Shown: in pieces, positions 42,317 through 51,700 of the stretch
Layout of the letters: every line of letters begins with the position of its first letter
Numbering within the stretch: the first letter of the stretch is position 1
DNA from: an uncultured Oscillospiraceae bacterium
GTDB taxonomy: Bacteria > Bacillota > Clostridia > Oscillospirales > Oscillospiraceae
Assembly: GCA_910584045.1 (NCBI GenBank)
Contig: CAJTYO010000007.1
Span: 20,051 to 84,050 of the forward strand
Length of the DNA stretch: 64,000 bases
Direction of reading: 5' to 3'
Notes under the pieces: model-generated
The model's database searches: none
Seen by the model: only the letters and a program-made list of their open reading frames with translations
What the model was told of the DNA's origin: nothing
Program-made: the position numbers and the translations under genes

Positions 42317-44314
42317 TCAGGAGATGTCCGCCAGGTCCAGGAAGCGGTGCCCCTCGTTGGCGATATGCTCCTTCCGGCCCTGGAGGTTGTCCCCCTCCAG
42401 CAGGTCGAACATGTAGCTGGTGGCCTCCGCGTCGGTGGGTACGACCTTGATGAGCCGCCGTGTCTCCGGGTTCATAGTGGTCAGCCACATCATATCCGGG
42501 TCGTTCTCGCCCAGGCCCTTGGAACGGTCGATCTTGTATTTCTTCCCTTCCAGCTTCCGGATGATGTCCCCCTTCTCCTTTTCGGAGTAAGCAAACCATG
42601 TCTTCTCGCCGCAGGTAATCTCGAAAAGGGGGGACTCCGCAATATACACCCGCCCCTCCTGGATGAGGGTGGGGCACAGTCGGTAGAGCATGGTCAGGAT
42701 CAGAGTGCGTATCTGGTAGCCGTCCACGTCCGCATCGGTGCAGATAACCACCTTGCTCCAGCGGAGGTTGTTGAGATCGAAGGTGCTTAAATCCTTCACG
42801 TGCTTGTTCTGGACCTCTACCCCGCAGCCCAGGACCTTCATCAGGTCGGTGATGATCTCGCTCTTGAAAATCCGGGCGTAGTCCGCCTTTAGGCAGTTGA
42901 GAATTTTTCCCCGCACGGGCATGATCCCCTGGAACTCCGCATCCCGGCTGAGCTTAACGCTGCCCAGGGCGGAGTCGCCCTCCACAATGTAGATCTCCCG
43001 GCGGCTCACGTCCTTGGTGCGGCAGTCCACGAACTTCTGAACTCGGTTGGCGATGTCGATGGAGCCGGAGAGCTTCTTCTTCACGTTCAGCCGGGCCTTT
43101 TCGGCCTGCTCCCGGGAGCGCTTGTTGATCAGCACCTGCTCGGCGATGCGCTGGGCATCGGCGGGATTTTCGATGAAGTAGATCTCCAGGCGGGTACGGA
43201 GGAACTCGGCCATGGCATCCTGGACGAACTTATTGGTGATGGCCTTCTTGGTCTGGTTCTCATAGCTGGTTTGGGTGGAGAAGTTGCTGGAGATCAGCAC
43301 CAGACAGTCCTCGATATCGGTCCAGGTGATCCTGCTCTCGCTTTTTTGGTACTTGTTGTTCTGGCGCAGCCATCCGTCGACGGCCCCCACGAAGGCGGAC
43401 TTTGCAGCCTTCTCCGGGCTGCCGCCGTGCTCTAACCAGCTGGAGTTGTGGTAGTGCTCGATTACCGCCGTTTTGTTGGAGAAGCAGCAGGCGGCGCTGA
43501 GTTTCACCTTGTACTCTTCCTTATCGGCCCGGTCACGGCCCCTCTTCTCACTCTCCCAGAAGACGGGCTCGGTGAGAGTGTCCTCCCCCGCCAGCTCCCG
43601 AACATAGTCGGTAATGCCGTTTTCGTATAGGAACTCGGTGGTCTCGAATTTTCCAGCCGCCGTTTCCACCCGTAGCCGGAAGGTGACCCCGGCGTTGACC
43701 ACTGCCTGCCGCCGCATGACGTCGGCAAAGTACTCGGGGGGGATGTTGATGTCGGTAAAGACCTCCAGGTCGGGGAGCCAACGGGTGCGGGTGCCGGTTT
43801 TCCGCCGGGAGAGAGGAACCTTCTGCAGCTCCTCCCCCTTCTTCCCCTGGACCTCGCCCTTTTTGAAGTGGAGCTGATACTCAAAACCGTCCCGCCAGAC
43901 GGTGACATCCATATAGTCCGAGGAATATTGCGTGGCGCAGGAGCCCAGGCCGTTGAGGCCTAGGGAGAACTCATAATTTTCGCCCTCATTGTTGCCGTAC
44001 TTGCCGCCGGCGTAGAGCTCGCAGAAGACCAGTTCCCAGTTCCAGCGCTTTTCCTTCTCGTTCCAGTCCACGGGACAGCCCCGCCCCTGGTCCTCCACCT
44101 CGACGCTGTGGTCCAGATAGCGGGTGACGGTAATGAGGGAGCCGTGGCCCTCCCGGGCCTCGTCGATGGAATTGGAGAGAATTTCGAACACAGCGTGTTC
44201 GCAGCCCTCCAGGCCGTCGGAACCGAAGATAACGCCCGGGCGCTTCCGGACGCGGTCGGCGCCCTTCAGGGCGCTGATGGAGTCATTGCCGTAGTTTTGT
44301 TTTTTTTCTGCCAT
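42317..44314 (-). CDS. parE: DNA topoisomerase IV subunit B (ParE type)
   Basis: 665 residues from the ATG at 44314, which has GGAGGATCAC in front; the open frame to 44401 has none. GHKL ATPase motifs: RVRKRPGVIFGSDGLEGCEHAVFEILSNSIDEA, VEDQGRGCPVDW and GLNGLGSCATQYSS. The transducer part carries a basic stretch, and the Toprim domain has YIVEGDSALGSVKLSRDAEFQGIMPVRGKILN and the acidic VICTDADVDGYQIRTLIL. It provides ATP binding and metal for strand passage by ParC. First gene of the three-gene operon. Confidence 0.9.
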   Translation of the reverse strand: MAEKKQNYGNDSISALKGADRVRKRPGVIFGSDGLEGCEHAVFEILSNSIDEAREGHGSLITVTRYLDHSVEVEDQGRGCPVDWNEKEKRWNWELVFCELYAGGKYGNNEGENYEFSLGLNGLGSCATQYSSDYMDVTVWRDGFEYQLHFKKGEVQGKKGEELQKVPLSRRKTGTRTRWLPDLEVFTDINIPPEYFADVMRRQAVVNAGVTFRLRVETAAGKFETTEFLYENGITDYVRELAGEDTLTEPVFWESEKRGRDRADKEEYKVKLSAACCFSNKTAVIEHYHNSSWLEHGGSPEKAAKSAFVGAVDGWLRQNNKYQKSESRITWTDIEDCLVLISSNFSTQTSYENQTKKAITNKFVQDAMAEFLRTRLEIYFIENPADAQRIAEQVLINKRSREQAEKARLNVKKKLSGSIDIANRVQKFVDCRTKDVSRREIYIVEGDSALGSVKLSRDAEFQGIMPVRGKILNCLKADYARIFKSEIITDLMKVLGCGVEVQNKHVKDLSTFDLNNLRWSKVVICTDADVDGYQIRTLILTMLYRLCPTLIQEGRVYIAESPLFEITCGEKTWFAYSEKEKGDIIRKLEGKKYKIDRSKGLGENDPDMMWLTTMNPETRRLIKVVPTDAEATSYMFDLLEGDNLQGRKEHIANEGHRFLDLADIS

Positions 44315-44412
44315 GTGATCCTCCGATACTTGTTGCGTGGAATCCAGTATATCAAAAAAATTCGCCGGTTGCAAGGGGAAAAGGGGAACATTTGTCCGCA
44401 CCTATAATACAC

Positions 44413-44441
44413 TTGACAAACAAGGAAAAAACGGGTAGGAT
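44413..44441 (+). promoter_or_regulatory. Strong promoter of the probable 6S RNA
   Basis: Consensus TTGACA (44413-44418), 17-bp spacer, TAGGAT (44436-44441); start near 44447. No ORF follows for 210 bp, which points to a non-coding transcript. Confidence 0.75.
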
Positions 44442-44446
44442 TTTAA

Positions 44447-44640
44447 TTGCGGGTTGTTCTCGCGCGGCACACGCCGGGTCCCTCTCCAGGGGCTGGGGTG
44501 GGCCTTTTTCCTGTGTTCCTATGGGCTGCCGCACTGTGGCGGCAGGGGCTCTAGCCTTTACCCCGTCCGGGTGGGGAAGCCCGAACCATAAATGAAGAAA
44601 AGCTTATCTCGCGTGCCCAAAGGGCGCGAAGATCACCGTC
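44447..44640 (+). ncRNA. ssrS: Probable 6S RNA
   Basis: About 190 nt between a strong promoter and mfd with no ORF. Both ends pair as a closing stem: TTC-GCGC-GGCAC-GC near 44457-44476 with GCGTGCC-GCGCGAA near 44607-44627. The centre has a GC-rich apical hairpin CTGCCGC/GCGGCAG (about 44525-44545). The 3' half includes CCCCGTCCGGGTGGGGAAGCC, similar in layout to the conserved GUCCGUCCGAGAAGCC part of 6S RNA. The long rod with internal loops is the 6S shape, which binds RNA polymerase-sigma70. SRP RNA, tmRNA and RNase P signatures are absent. Exact ends are uncertain. Confidence 0.6.
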
Positions 44641-44659
44641 ATAGATGAGGGAGGCCCCA

Positions 44660-47600
44660 ATGGAGCAGTTATTAAACTTCCTTCTTACGATACCAGAAGT
44701 AAAAGCCCTGGCCGAGGCCGTGGAGGGCGGTGGCTGCCCCGCCGCCGTCACCGGCCTTGGCGGCGTTCACCGCGCCCAGACGGCGGCCGCCGTGTCCAAG
44801 CGGACGGGACGGCCATTGGTGATGATCTGTTCCGATGAGAGCGAAGCGGACCGCCTGGTCCGCGATCTCTCCATTCTGCTGGGGGAGGCCGACGCGCCCC
44901 AGCGCGTTCTGAAGCTCATGTCGCGAGAGCTCTTTGTCCGAGCCGGCACCGTCATCTCCCGTCAGTGGGAACACGCCCGGGTTGCGGCCCTTTATGAGCT
45001 GACCCAAGGCGGCGGGGATGTGCTGGTGGCCACCGCCGAGGCCCTGCTGCAAAAAACCTCCCCTCCGGAGCATCTGCGGGAGGCTGCCGTCACCCTGCGG
45101 GCGGGGGGGCGGTACGATCTGGAGGACCTGCCCCGCAGGCTGGTGGGGGCGGGCTACACCCGCGCCGACCAGGTGGAAGGCGTGGGTCAGTTCGCCCTGC
45201 GGGGGGGAATACTGGATGTGTTCTCCCCCCTGATGGAGTCGCCCGTGCGCTGCGAGTTCTTCGACGACGAGATTGACTCCCTGGGCGCCTTCGACGTGCT
45301 GACCCAGCGGCGGACCAGAAATCTGGAGGAGGCCCTGCTGCTGCCCGCCGTAGAACTGCTGCCCGGGGCGGAGAGGGCCGCCGTTTTCGATTATCTGCCC
45401 GCCGGAGCCCTTCTGTGCCTGAGCGAGACGGGCCGGGTGGGCGAGCGGGTCAAGGGCGTGCTGTGGCAGGCCAGGGAGGATACGGAGTTCCTGCTGGCTG
45501 CCGGAGAGAAGGACGGGGATCTGACCGCCCTGCTCCTCAGCCAGAGTGAGTGGCTGGAGCGGCTGGAGGACTTTGCTGTGTGTATGCTGGAGTCCCTGCC
45601 CACCTCCCGGTACCCCCTGCCGCCCCGGACGCTGCTGTCCGTCGGCGCCAAACAGCTCAGCTCCTACGGCGGCAGTATCGAAACTGCCGCCGCTGACCTG
45701 GGCCACTACCGCGCCGCCGGGTACAGGACCCTGCTCCTCTGCGGCAGCGCCGCCCGGGCCAGAAGCCTCCAGCGGATGCTCGCCGACCGGGATGTGCCTG
45801 CCGCTCTGGACCTCAGCTGCGCTGGGATGCCCGGGCCGGGGGAGGTGCGCATTACCATAGGAGCCCTGTCTGCCGGCGCGGAGTATCCCCAGGTGTCCCT
45901 GGCTGTGCTGACCGAGGGCCAGCTCACCGCTCCCTCCGCCGGAAAACCCGCCACCCGCCGGGCCAAGCAGGATAACCGGCAGAAAATTCTCAGCTATACC
46001 GATCTCTCTGTGGGCGACCTGGTGGTCCACTCCGCCCACGGCGTAGGCCGTTTTGAGGGCATCCGGAAGATGCCCGTGGACGGCGTGGAAAAGGACTATA
46101 TCAAGATCGTCTACGCCGGCGGGGACAGCCTCTACGTCTCCGCCACCAGTCTGGACCAAGTCAGCAAATACATTGGCGGCGGTGGCATGGACGCCGACGG
46201 CGAGGGCCGCCATGTAAAGCTAAATAAGCTGGGCGGTGCGGACTGGAGCAAGCAGACAAAGAAGGCCAAGGCCGCTGTCAAGGATCTGGCCAAGGGGCTC
46301 ATCGCCCTGTACGCCGAGCGCCAGCGCCGGCCCGGCTTCGCATTCTCCCCAGACTCCCCGTGGCAGCAGGAGTTCGAGGATGCCTTCGACTATGCGGAGA
46401 CCGAGGACCAGCTGCGATGCATCGCTGAGATCAAACGGGACATGGAGAAGCCCGTGCCCATGGACCGGCTCCTCTGCGGCGATGTAGGCTATGGCAAAAC
46501 GGAGGTAGCCCTGCGGGCTGTTATGAAGTGTGTGCTGGACGGCAAGCAGGCTGCTATACTCGCCCCTACAACCGTACTGGCCCAGCAGCACTTCACCACG
46601 GCTTGTAACCGCTTCCGCTCCTTCCCTGTGGAGATTCGGGTCCTCAGCCGCTTTCAGACGGCGGGCCAGGTCCGTCAGATTCTGGCCGAGCTGGCCGGTG
46701 GAAAGGTGGATGTGCTTATCGGCACACACAAGCTGCTGCAGAAGGATGTTGCATTTAAGGACCTGGGACTGTTGGTAGTAGACGAGGAACAGCGCTTCGG
46801 CGTCAGCCACAAGGAGAAGCTCAAAGAGATCAGCAAGCAGGTGGACGTGTTGACCCTCACCGCCACGCCTATCCCCCGAACGCTGAACATGGCCCTCTCC
46901 GGCATCCGGGATATGTCCACACTGGAGGAGCCGCCCCAGAACCGTCAGCCCGTACAAACCTATGTGGTGGAGCACGACTGGGCCATGCTGGGCGACGCCA
47001 TGCGCCGGGAGATCGACCGTGGGGGCCAGGTCTACTACCTCCACAACCGGGTGGAGTCCATTGACGCGGTGGCCGCCCGGGTGCGGCGGCTGGTGGGCGA
47101 GGATGTGCAGGTGGTGACGGCCCATGGGCGCATGGACGAAAAGCAGCTGAGCGCCGCCATGCAGCGCATGGTGGAGGGGGAGGCTCAGGTTCTGGTGTGC
47201 ACCACTATCATTGAGACCGGCATCGACATCGCCAACGTCAACACCCTGATTATTGAGGATGCGGACCGCATGGGACTGGCCCAGCTCCATCAGATTCGGG
47301 GGCGCATCGGGCGCAGCGCCCGGCGGGCCTACGCCTATATGACCTATCGCCCAGGCAAGGTACTCTCCGAGATCGCCAGCAAGCGCCTGACCGCCATACG
47401 GGAGTATGTGGAGTTCGGCTCGGGCTTCAAGATCGCCATGCGGGACCTGGAGATCCGGGGGGCAGGGAACCTGCTGGGGGCGGAGCAGTCGGGGTATATG
47501 ATGAGCGTGGGCTATGATATGTACCTCCAGCTGCTGGAAGACGCGGTGTTGGAGGAGAAGGGGGAGAAGAAGAAAACAGCGGTGGAGTGTTCCGCCGACC

Positions 47601-48043
47601 TGGCCGTCAACGCCAATATCCCCAGCACCTACGTCTCCTCCAATCAGCAGCGCATGGACCTCTACCGCCGCATCGCCGCCATACGGCGGCAGGAGGACGC
47701 CTCCGACCTGATTGATGAGCTGATGGACCGCTACGGCGATCCGCCCAGGGCGGTTTACACCCTGCTGGATGTGGCCATGCTGCGCGCCAATGCCGCCCGG
47801 GCTGGGATCAGCGACATCTCCCAGCGGGGGGATCAGCTGAAATTCGTCCTGGGGAACTTTCAGGCGGAGGCCATCGCCGCTCTGGTCACCAGCGCAAAAT
47901 ACCGCAGTCGCTTGGTGGTCAATGCCGGTGAGGTTCCTGCTCTGACCCTCACCCTCCGGCCCAAGGAGCCGGTGCTAGATACTGCGCTGACCCTGGCAGA
48001 AGATCTGCGGATGGCTGGAGAAAATGGAAAACCGGAGGCGTAA
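44660..48043 (+). CDS. mfd: Transcription-repair coupling factor Mfd
   Basis: About 1127 residues from the ATG at 44660 (GAGGGAGG upstream; the frame's earlier ATG overlaps that site). UvrB-homology N-terminal part, then the RNA polymerase-interaction domain SVGDLVVHSAHGVGRFEGIRKM near 445, the helicase motifs MDRLLCGDVGYGKTEVALRA (Walker A-like), LLVVDEEQRFGVSHKEKLKEI (DEEQ box), TATPIPRTLNMAL, TTIIETGIDIANVNTLII and QIRGRIGRS, and the C-terminal TRCF domain. It removes stalled RNA polymerase and recruits UvrA for repair. The stop codon sits in the loop of its own terminator. Confidence 0.96.
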   Translation: MEQLLNFLLTIPEVKALAEAVEGGGCPAAVTGLGGVHRAQTAAAVSKRTGRPLVMICSDESEADRLVRDLSILLGEADAPQRVLKLMSRELFVRAGTVISRQWEHARVAALYELTQGGGDVLVATAEALLQKTSPPEHLREAAVTLRAGGRYDLEDLPRRLVGAGYTRADQVEGVGQFALRGGILDVFSPLMESPVRCEFFDDEIDSLGAFDVLTQRRTRNLEEALLLPAVELLPGAERAAVFDYLPAGALLCLSETGRVGERVKGVLWQAREDTEFLLAAGEKDGDLTALLLSQSEWLERLEDFAVCMLESLPTSRYPLPPRTLLSVGAKQLSSYGGSIETAAADLGHYRAAGYRTLLLCGSAARARSLQRMLADRDVPAALDLSCAGMPGPGEVRITIGALSAGAEYPQVSLAVLTEGQLTAPSAGKPATRRAKQDNRQKILSYTDLSVGDLVVHSAHGVGRFEGIRKMPVDGVEKDYIKIVYAGGDSLYVSATSLDQVSKYIGGGGMDADGEGRHVKLNKLGGADWSKQTKKAKAAVKDLAKGLIALYAERQRRPGFAFSPDSPWQQEFEDAFDYAETEDQLRCIAEIKRDMEKPVPMDRLLCGDVGYGKTEVALRAVMKCVLDGKQAAILAPTTVLAQQHFTTACNRFRSFPVEIRVLSRFQTAGQVRQILAELAGGKVDVLIGTHKLLQKDVAFKDLGLLVVDEEQRFGVSHKEKLKEISKQVDVLTLTATPIPRTLNMALSGIRDMSTLEEPPQNRQPVQTYVVEHDWAMLGDAMRREIDRGGQVYYLHNRVESIDAVAARVRRLVGEDVQVVTAHGRMDEKQLSAAMQRMVEGEAQVLVCTTIIETGIDIANVNTLIIEDADRMGLAQLHQIRGRIGRSARRAYAYMTYRPGKVLSEIASKRLTAIREYVEFGSGFKIAMRDLEIRGAGNLLGAEQSGYMMSVGYDMYLQLLEDAVLEEKGEKKKTAVECSADLAVNANIPSTYVSSNQQRMDLYRRIAAIRRQEDASDLIDELMDRYGDPPRAVYTLLDVAMLRANAARAGISDISQRGDQLKFVLGNFQAEAIAALVTSAKYRSRLVVNAGEVPALTLTLRPKEPVLDTALTLAEDLRMAGENGKPEA

Positions 48044-48057
48044 GGCCTCCGGTTTTT
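48028..48057 (+). terminator. Terminator overlapping the mfd stop codon
   Basis: Arms AAAACCGGAGGC (48028-48039) and GCCTCCGGTTTT (48045-48056) with the TAA stop (48041-48043) in the 5-nt loop, then T-run TTTTTATAT. Confidence 0.9.
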
Positions 48058-48200
48058 ATATCTTATTGTACAGATAATCAAAAAAAATTAAAAAAAGAAA
48101 CGTTTATTTGCGTGTATATATTTGCTGAACGCCTTTTTTGCTCGACAGCCAGAAAATTAATTGTCTATTTATACAAAATTTCAAAATTTTTGTTTATCTC

Positions 48201-48228
48201 TTCACAAACCAGAAAAATGTGCTATACT
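48201..48228 (+). promoter_or_regulatory. Promoter of the adhesin transcript
   Basis: TTCACA (48201-48206), 16-bp spacer, TATACT (48223-48228). The transcript would start near 48235 and have a 470-nt leader. The 48060-48200 stretch upstream is AT-rich with no gene. Confidence 0.55.
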
Positions 48229-48234
48229 GGTACA

Positions 48235-48585
48235 TAACAGTACAATAGATAGGCGCGTTTAGGTAAGGTTAGAGGAGTTCCGGGTGAATTATTATATACG
48301 CGCCGTTTTCTATTCTCTGTGTCGGAAGGAAGTCGGCTGGGTGGAGCCGATGGCACAGACAACTGAATAACCAGCCTCGGAGGAAGGGGGAATGCGTCTG
48401 ATTCACACATCCCGGCAGACCGGCCCAAAAGAGGAGCAGGGCAGCGGGCAGCGTTGCCTGCATTGGCAAGCTATGATACAATCTTCTCGAAATCGTTTTC
48501 GGGACACAAAACGGCAGATGCTAAAGCTAACGATGAAGTGGGTGGGGGCTCCAGAGACGGGGCCGCAAAAAGAGCCCGTCTGTCG
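48235..48585 (+). other. Long structured leader upstream of the c-di-GMP aptamer
   Basis: No ORF with a ribosome site. Two clear pairings: GGCGCGT (48252-48258) with ACGCGCC (48298-48304), and GACGGG with CCCGTC around 48555-48579. The 48310-48540 part is purine-rich with several G-runs and does not match a riboswitch I can name. Confidence 0.45.
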
Positions 48586-48672
48586 TTTTGCAGCAAACCG
48601 CCAGAAATGGTGGGACGCAAAGTTAAGGGGCCTACGGTGTTTTCCACTACGGCAGCCCGACCGCCGGATACT
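48586..48672 (+). promoter_or_regulatory. Cyclic di-GMP-I (GEMM) riboswitch
   Basis: The aptamer core is unmistakable: GCAAACC (48593-48599), a GAAA tetraloop (48604-48607), GGGACGCAAAG (48612-48622), GGGGCCTA, and GGCAGCC...CCGCC (48651-48665). Downstream, CTTTGCA (48671-48677) pairs with TGCAAAG (48688-48694), which covers the start of the Shine-Dalgarno AAAGGAGG (48691-48698), so control is probably at translation. It governs the wall-anchored protein that starts at 48709. Confidence 0.88.
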
Positions 48673-48708
48673 TTGCATCCGTAATTGTGCAAAGGAGGTA
48701 AAACATGT

Positions 48709-51700
48709 ATGAAAAGTAAGCGCAGAAACTATTTTCTCCGGCGCGCCCTTGCCCTGTTGATCACATGCACAATGAGTATCGGCCTGCTGCAGACCACTGC
48801 GCTGGCGGAGGGAGAGGACGTCCTCGAACCCGCCGGAAACAGCGAAGCCCAAATCCCCGTCGAACCGGGAACGACGGAGGAGACCAACAGCGTTACCATT
48901 GAGGTGAACGGCGTTGCCGTAGCCACCGGCACCCAGACCGTCACGACAACGGTGGACGAGAACGGCGGCGTTACCCGGGACACCCAGCTCACAGTTGATT
49001 CCCCAAGGGAGGAGGAACCCGCGGAGCCCGCAAGGGAGGTCACTACGGAAACGGTTGATAAGACGCTGGAGGACGGTACTGTCGTCTCTGCGGATAAGAC
49101 CGTCACTACGGAGACTGACGCAGAGGGCAACACGACCACCTCCACCACCACCGAGTGGACTGTCAACGATGAAAGGACCGAGACGACCGAGAACGGTTCG
49201 AGTACGACGACGAATACAACCACCACGGAGAAGGAGTGGGAGACTGAGAGGAAGGACGAGTCAGGCAGCATTATTGAAACCGGCAGCGGCGCGTCCGGGT
49301 CCTCGGAAACTACTACGACTACAAGGGGGGAGGAGACAACAGAAAAAACAGAAGGCGCGTTCCAGAAAGACCCCGATTCTGTTGTGGAGACCGGTTCCAC
49401 AACACTCACCCCTGCGCCCGATGTTACTACCGAGGTAAGGGACCCTGTGTCCGTTGATGTGACCACTGGGGAAACAAAGACGGAGATGTATCAGCCTGTG
49501 ATTTCCGATCCTCCGGAAGCGGGGACATTCACAGAAACAGACGAGACCGGGGCTGAGGTCAAAAAGGTTGTCACACATCAAACGGATGAGAATGGCAATG
49601 TCATCGGCGTGACCATCACCACTACGAAAGTTGTTGACAGCGTTGAGACAACAACCGTCGAAGAAGTGAAGGGCGCAGAGACCAACAAAGAAACCATTTC
49701 CCCCCTCAAGCCCGAGCCCAAGGAGAACCAAACCGTCACGGATGTCCTTGATGCTGACGGCAACATCATCGGATACACAATCACAACCACTGAAACCGAC
49801 GGCGAGGGCAACCGGAAGGTGGAGAGCCAGACCGTATATGCTACCAACAAGACCCAGCAGACCGTCACCACTACGACAACCACCTCGACGAAGCACCAGG
49901 TGGAGGGAACGACTGAGACGACGGTCAAGGAGCAGGGCAGCATCACGGCCGGTTTGACGGAAGTCACCCATGCTGAGGGCAGCGACCTGCCAAAGGTCAC
50001 CGGCGCTACCGTCACCCTCAAGAGCGGCAACAGCGAGGACGGCTATAATGTTGACGTCGTGCTCAAGCTGTCCGCTAAACCAACTGCTGACGGTATGAAA
50101 CTGACCGTGTGCTATGGTGGACAAAGCTATGAGGTCAATCTGTCGGATATTTCTGATGATGGCTGCTATACCCTGACGGGGCTTAACCTCCGCGGCAATG
50201 AGGATTTCAAATTACAGCTGACAGGAACGCAGGTCAAGCAGATTGCTGACAACACTGCCGCGCAGGAGGAGGCCCTGCGGAATCATCTTCAGGCTGAAGG
50301 CAATGTGTGGAAGGATATATTCAATGACGGCGGGGGTACTTCTTTGGGTGATGCAGGTAATTTTGCCGTATTTGCAAAGGAGTACACCAACGGAAACCAC
50401 ATGGAGGGCAATATCGCTGTCGGTACGCTGCATGCCACAGATCAGTACATAGGTGCTAACGGCAATGTGATGACGATTCTCGGCCTTAACGGAAGCGCTA
50501 CGTCCCAGCCGTTGGATTATTCCAGTAAAATTGTCAGCTATATCGGAACGATTGATGGCTCAGAAGTAAAACTGGACAGCACAGGGAATACCAATGTGCA
50601 GGCATCAATTGTTGTGGGCAGTCAATATTCCTCTGAGAAGGGGAGCCAGCATTATACGTTGACAACAGAAGTCGGGACGGAAGTTCGGTTGACCGATGCA
50701 GCATCCAAAATTGAGGGAGTCTATACTGCTGAGCAAGACATTGACTTCGATGCCGCGCTTAACAACCTGGCGATTTATGCAGACACTCTTGCCGCATTGA
50801 AACCCCAGGTCCAGATTGAAGTGGATTCTTTCGACAAGGTAAAAAAAGCACAGGAAGAAGCCCAGGGTGCGACTCAAGCTCTGCAAACAGCTTTGCAGGA
50901 GATTGTGACAAACCCGGATAAAGCTACCGAAGCAATAAGCGTCAGCGGCGATGCTACCAATCCAAACTGGGTGATTGATTGCTCTAAGCTGGAAGCGGGC
51001 GAAGTGAACGGTGACAAGACCTATATTATCTCCATTTCTATTCTAGAGTTTCAGAAGGGCGGAGATAAAATCGACATCACCGGCGTTACGGACGCCAAGG
51101 TTTTAATCAATATCACAGGCCTTGACAATGATTACTACAAGCTGGATAAGCATATAGGTCTCAATGGGGAATATTCTCAGTGGAATGCCGATAATGGCAA
51201 GGTCATGTTGAACTTTGGTCAGTATGACGGTAGCTTGGAATTTGTTAAGACAGATATTGGCTCTATCCTGGCCCCCAAGGCTTCCGTTTTGATTAATCAG
51301 ACACATGATGGGAATATCATCGCAAATAGCGTTAAGAATCAAAACGGCGAAATCCACCGCGCTCCCTCCTGGGAGGAGCCCGGCAAGAAGCCGCCCACCA
51401 CAACCACTATCACCATGCAGGTCGAGCTGACCATAAAAGTTGACGACCCGTCGGCTCAGACCAAGACCCAGGACAGTACCTGGAGCGAGAGCAAGACCGA
51501 CGTGCTCGTTACCACACGTGAAGACGAGATCAGCAAGACCACCAGCAACTGGTGGTACAGCACGACGGAGAAGCCGGACGTCCCCGAGGATCCGAAAACT
51601 CCGCCGGAGACCCCGGTTGATCCGCCCGATGATCCGCCGCCTCCTGGCCCTGGCCCTGACCCTGACCCTGACCCGGATCCCGGCCCCACGCCGGACCCGG

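Noticed and set aside
44672..46213. 513-residue ORF antisense to mfd
   Set aside because: Shadow frame; mfd motifs on the plus strand are unambiguous.
48480..48545. Possible second c-di-GMP aptamer (GAAATCGTTTTCGGGACAC)
   Set aside because: It has a GAAA and a GGGAC-like match but lacks GCAAACC and the 3' GGNAGCC receptor strand, so it is not supported.
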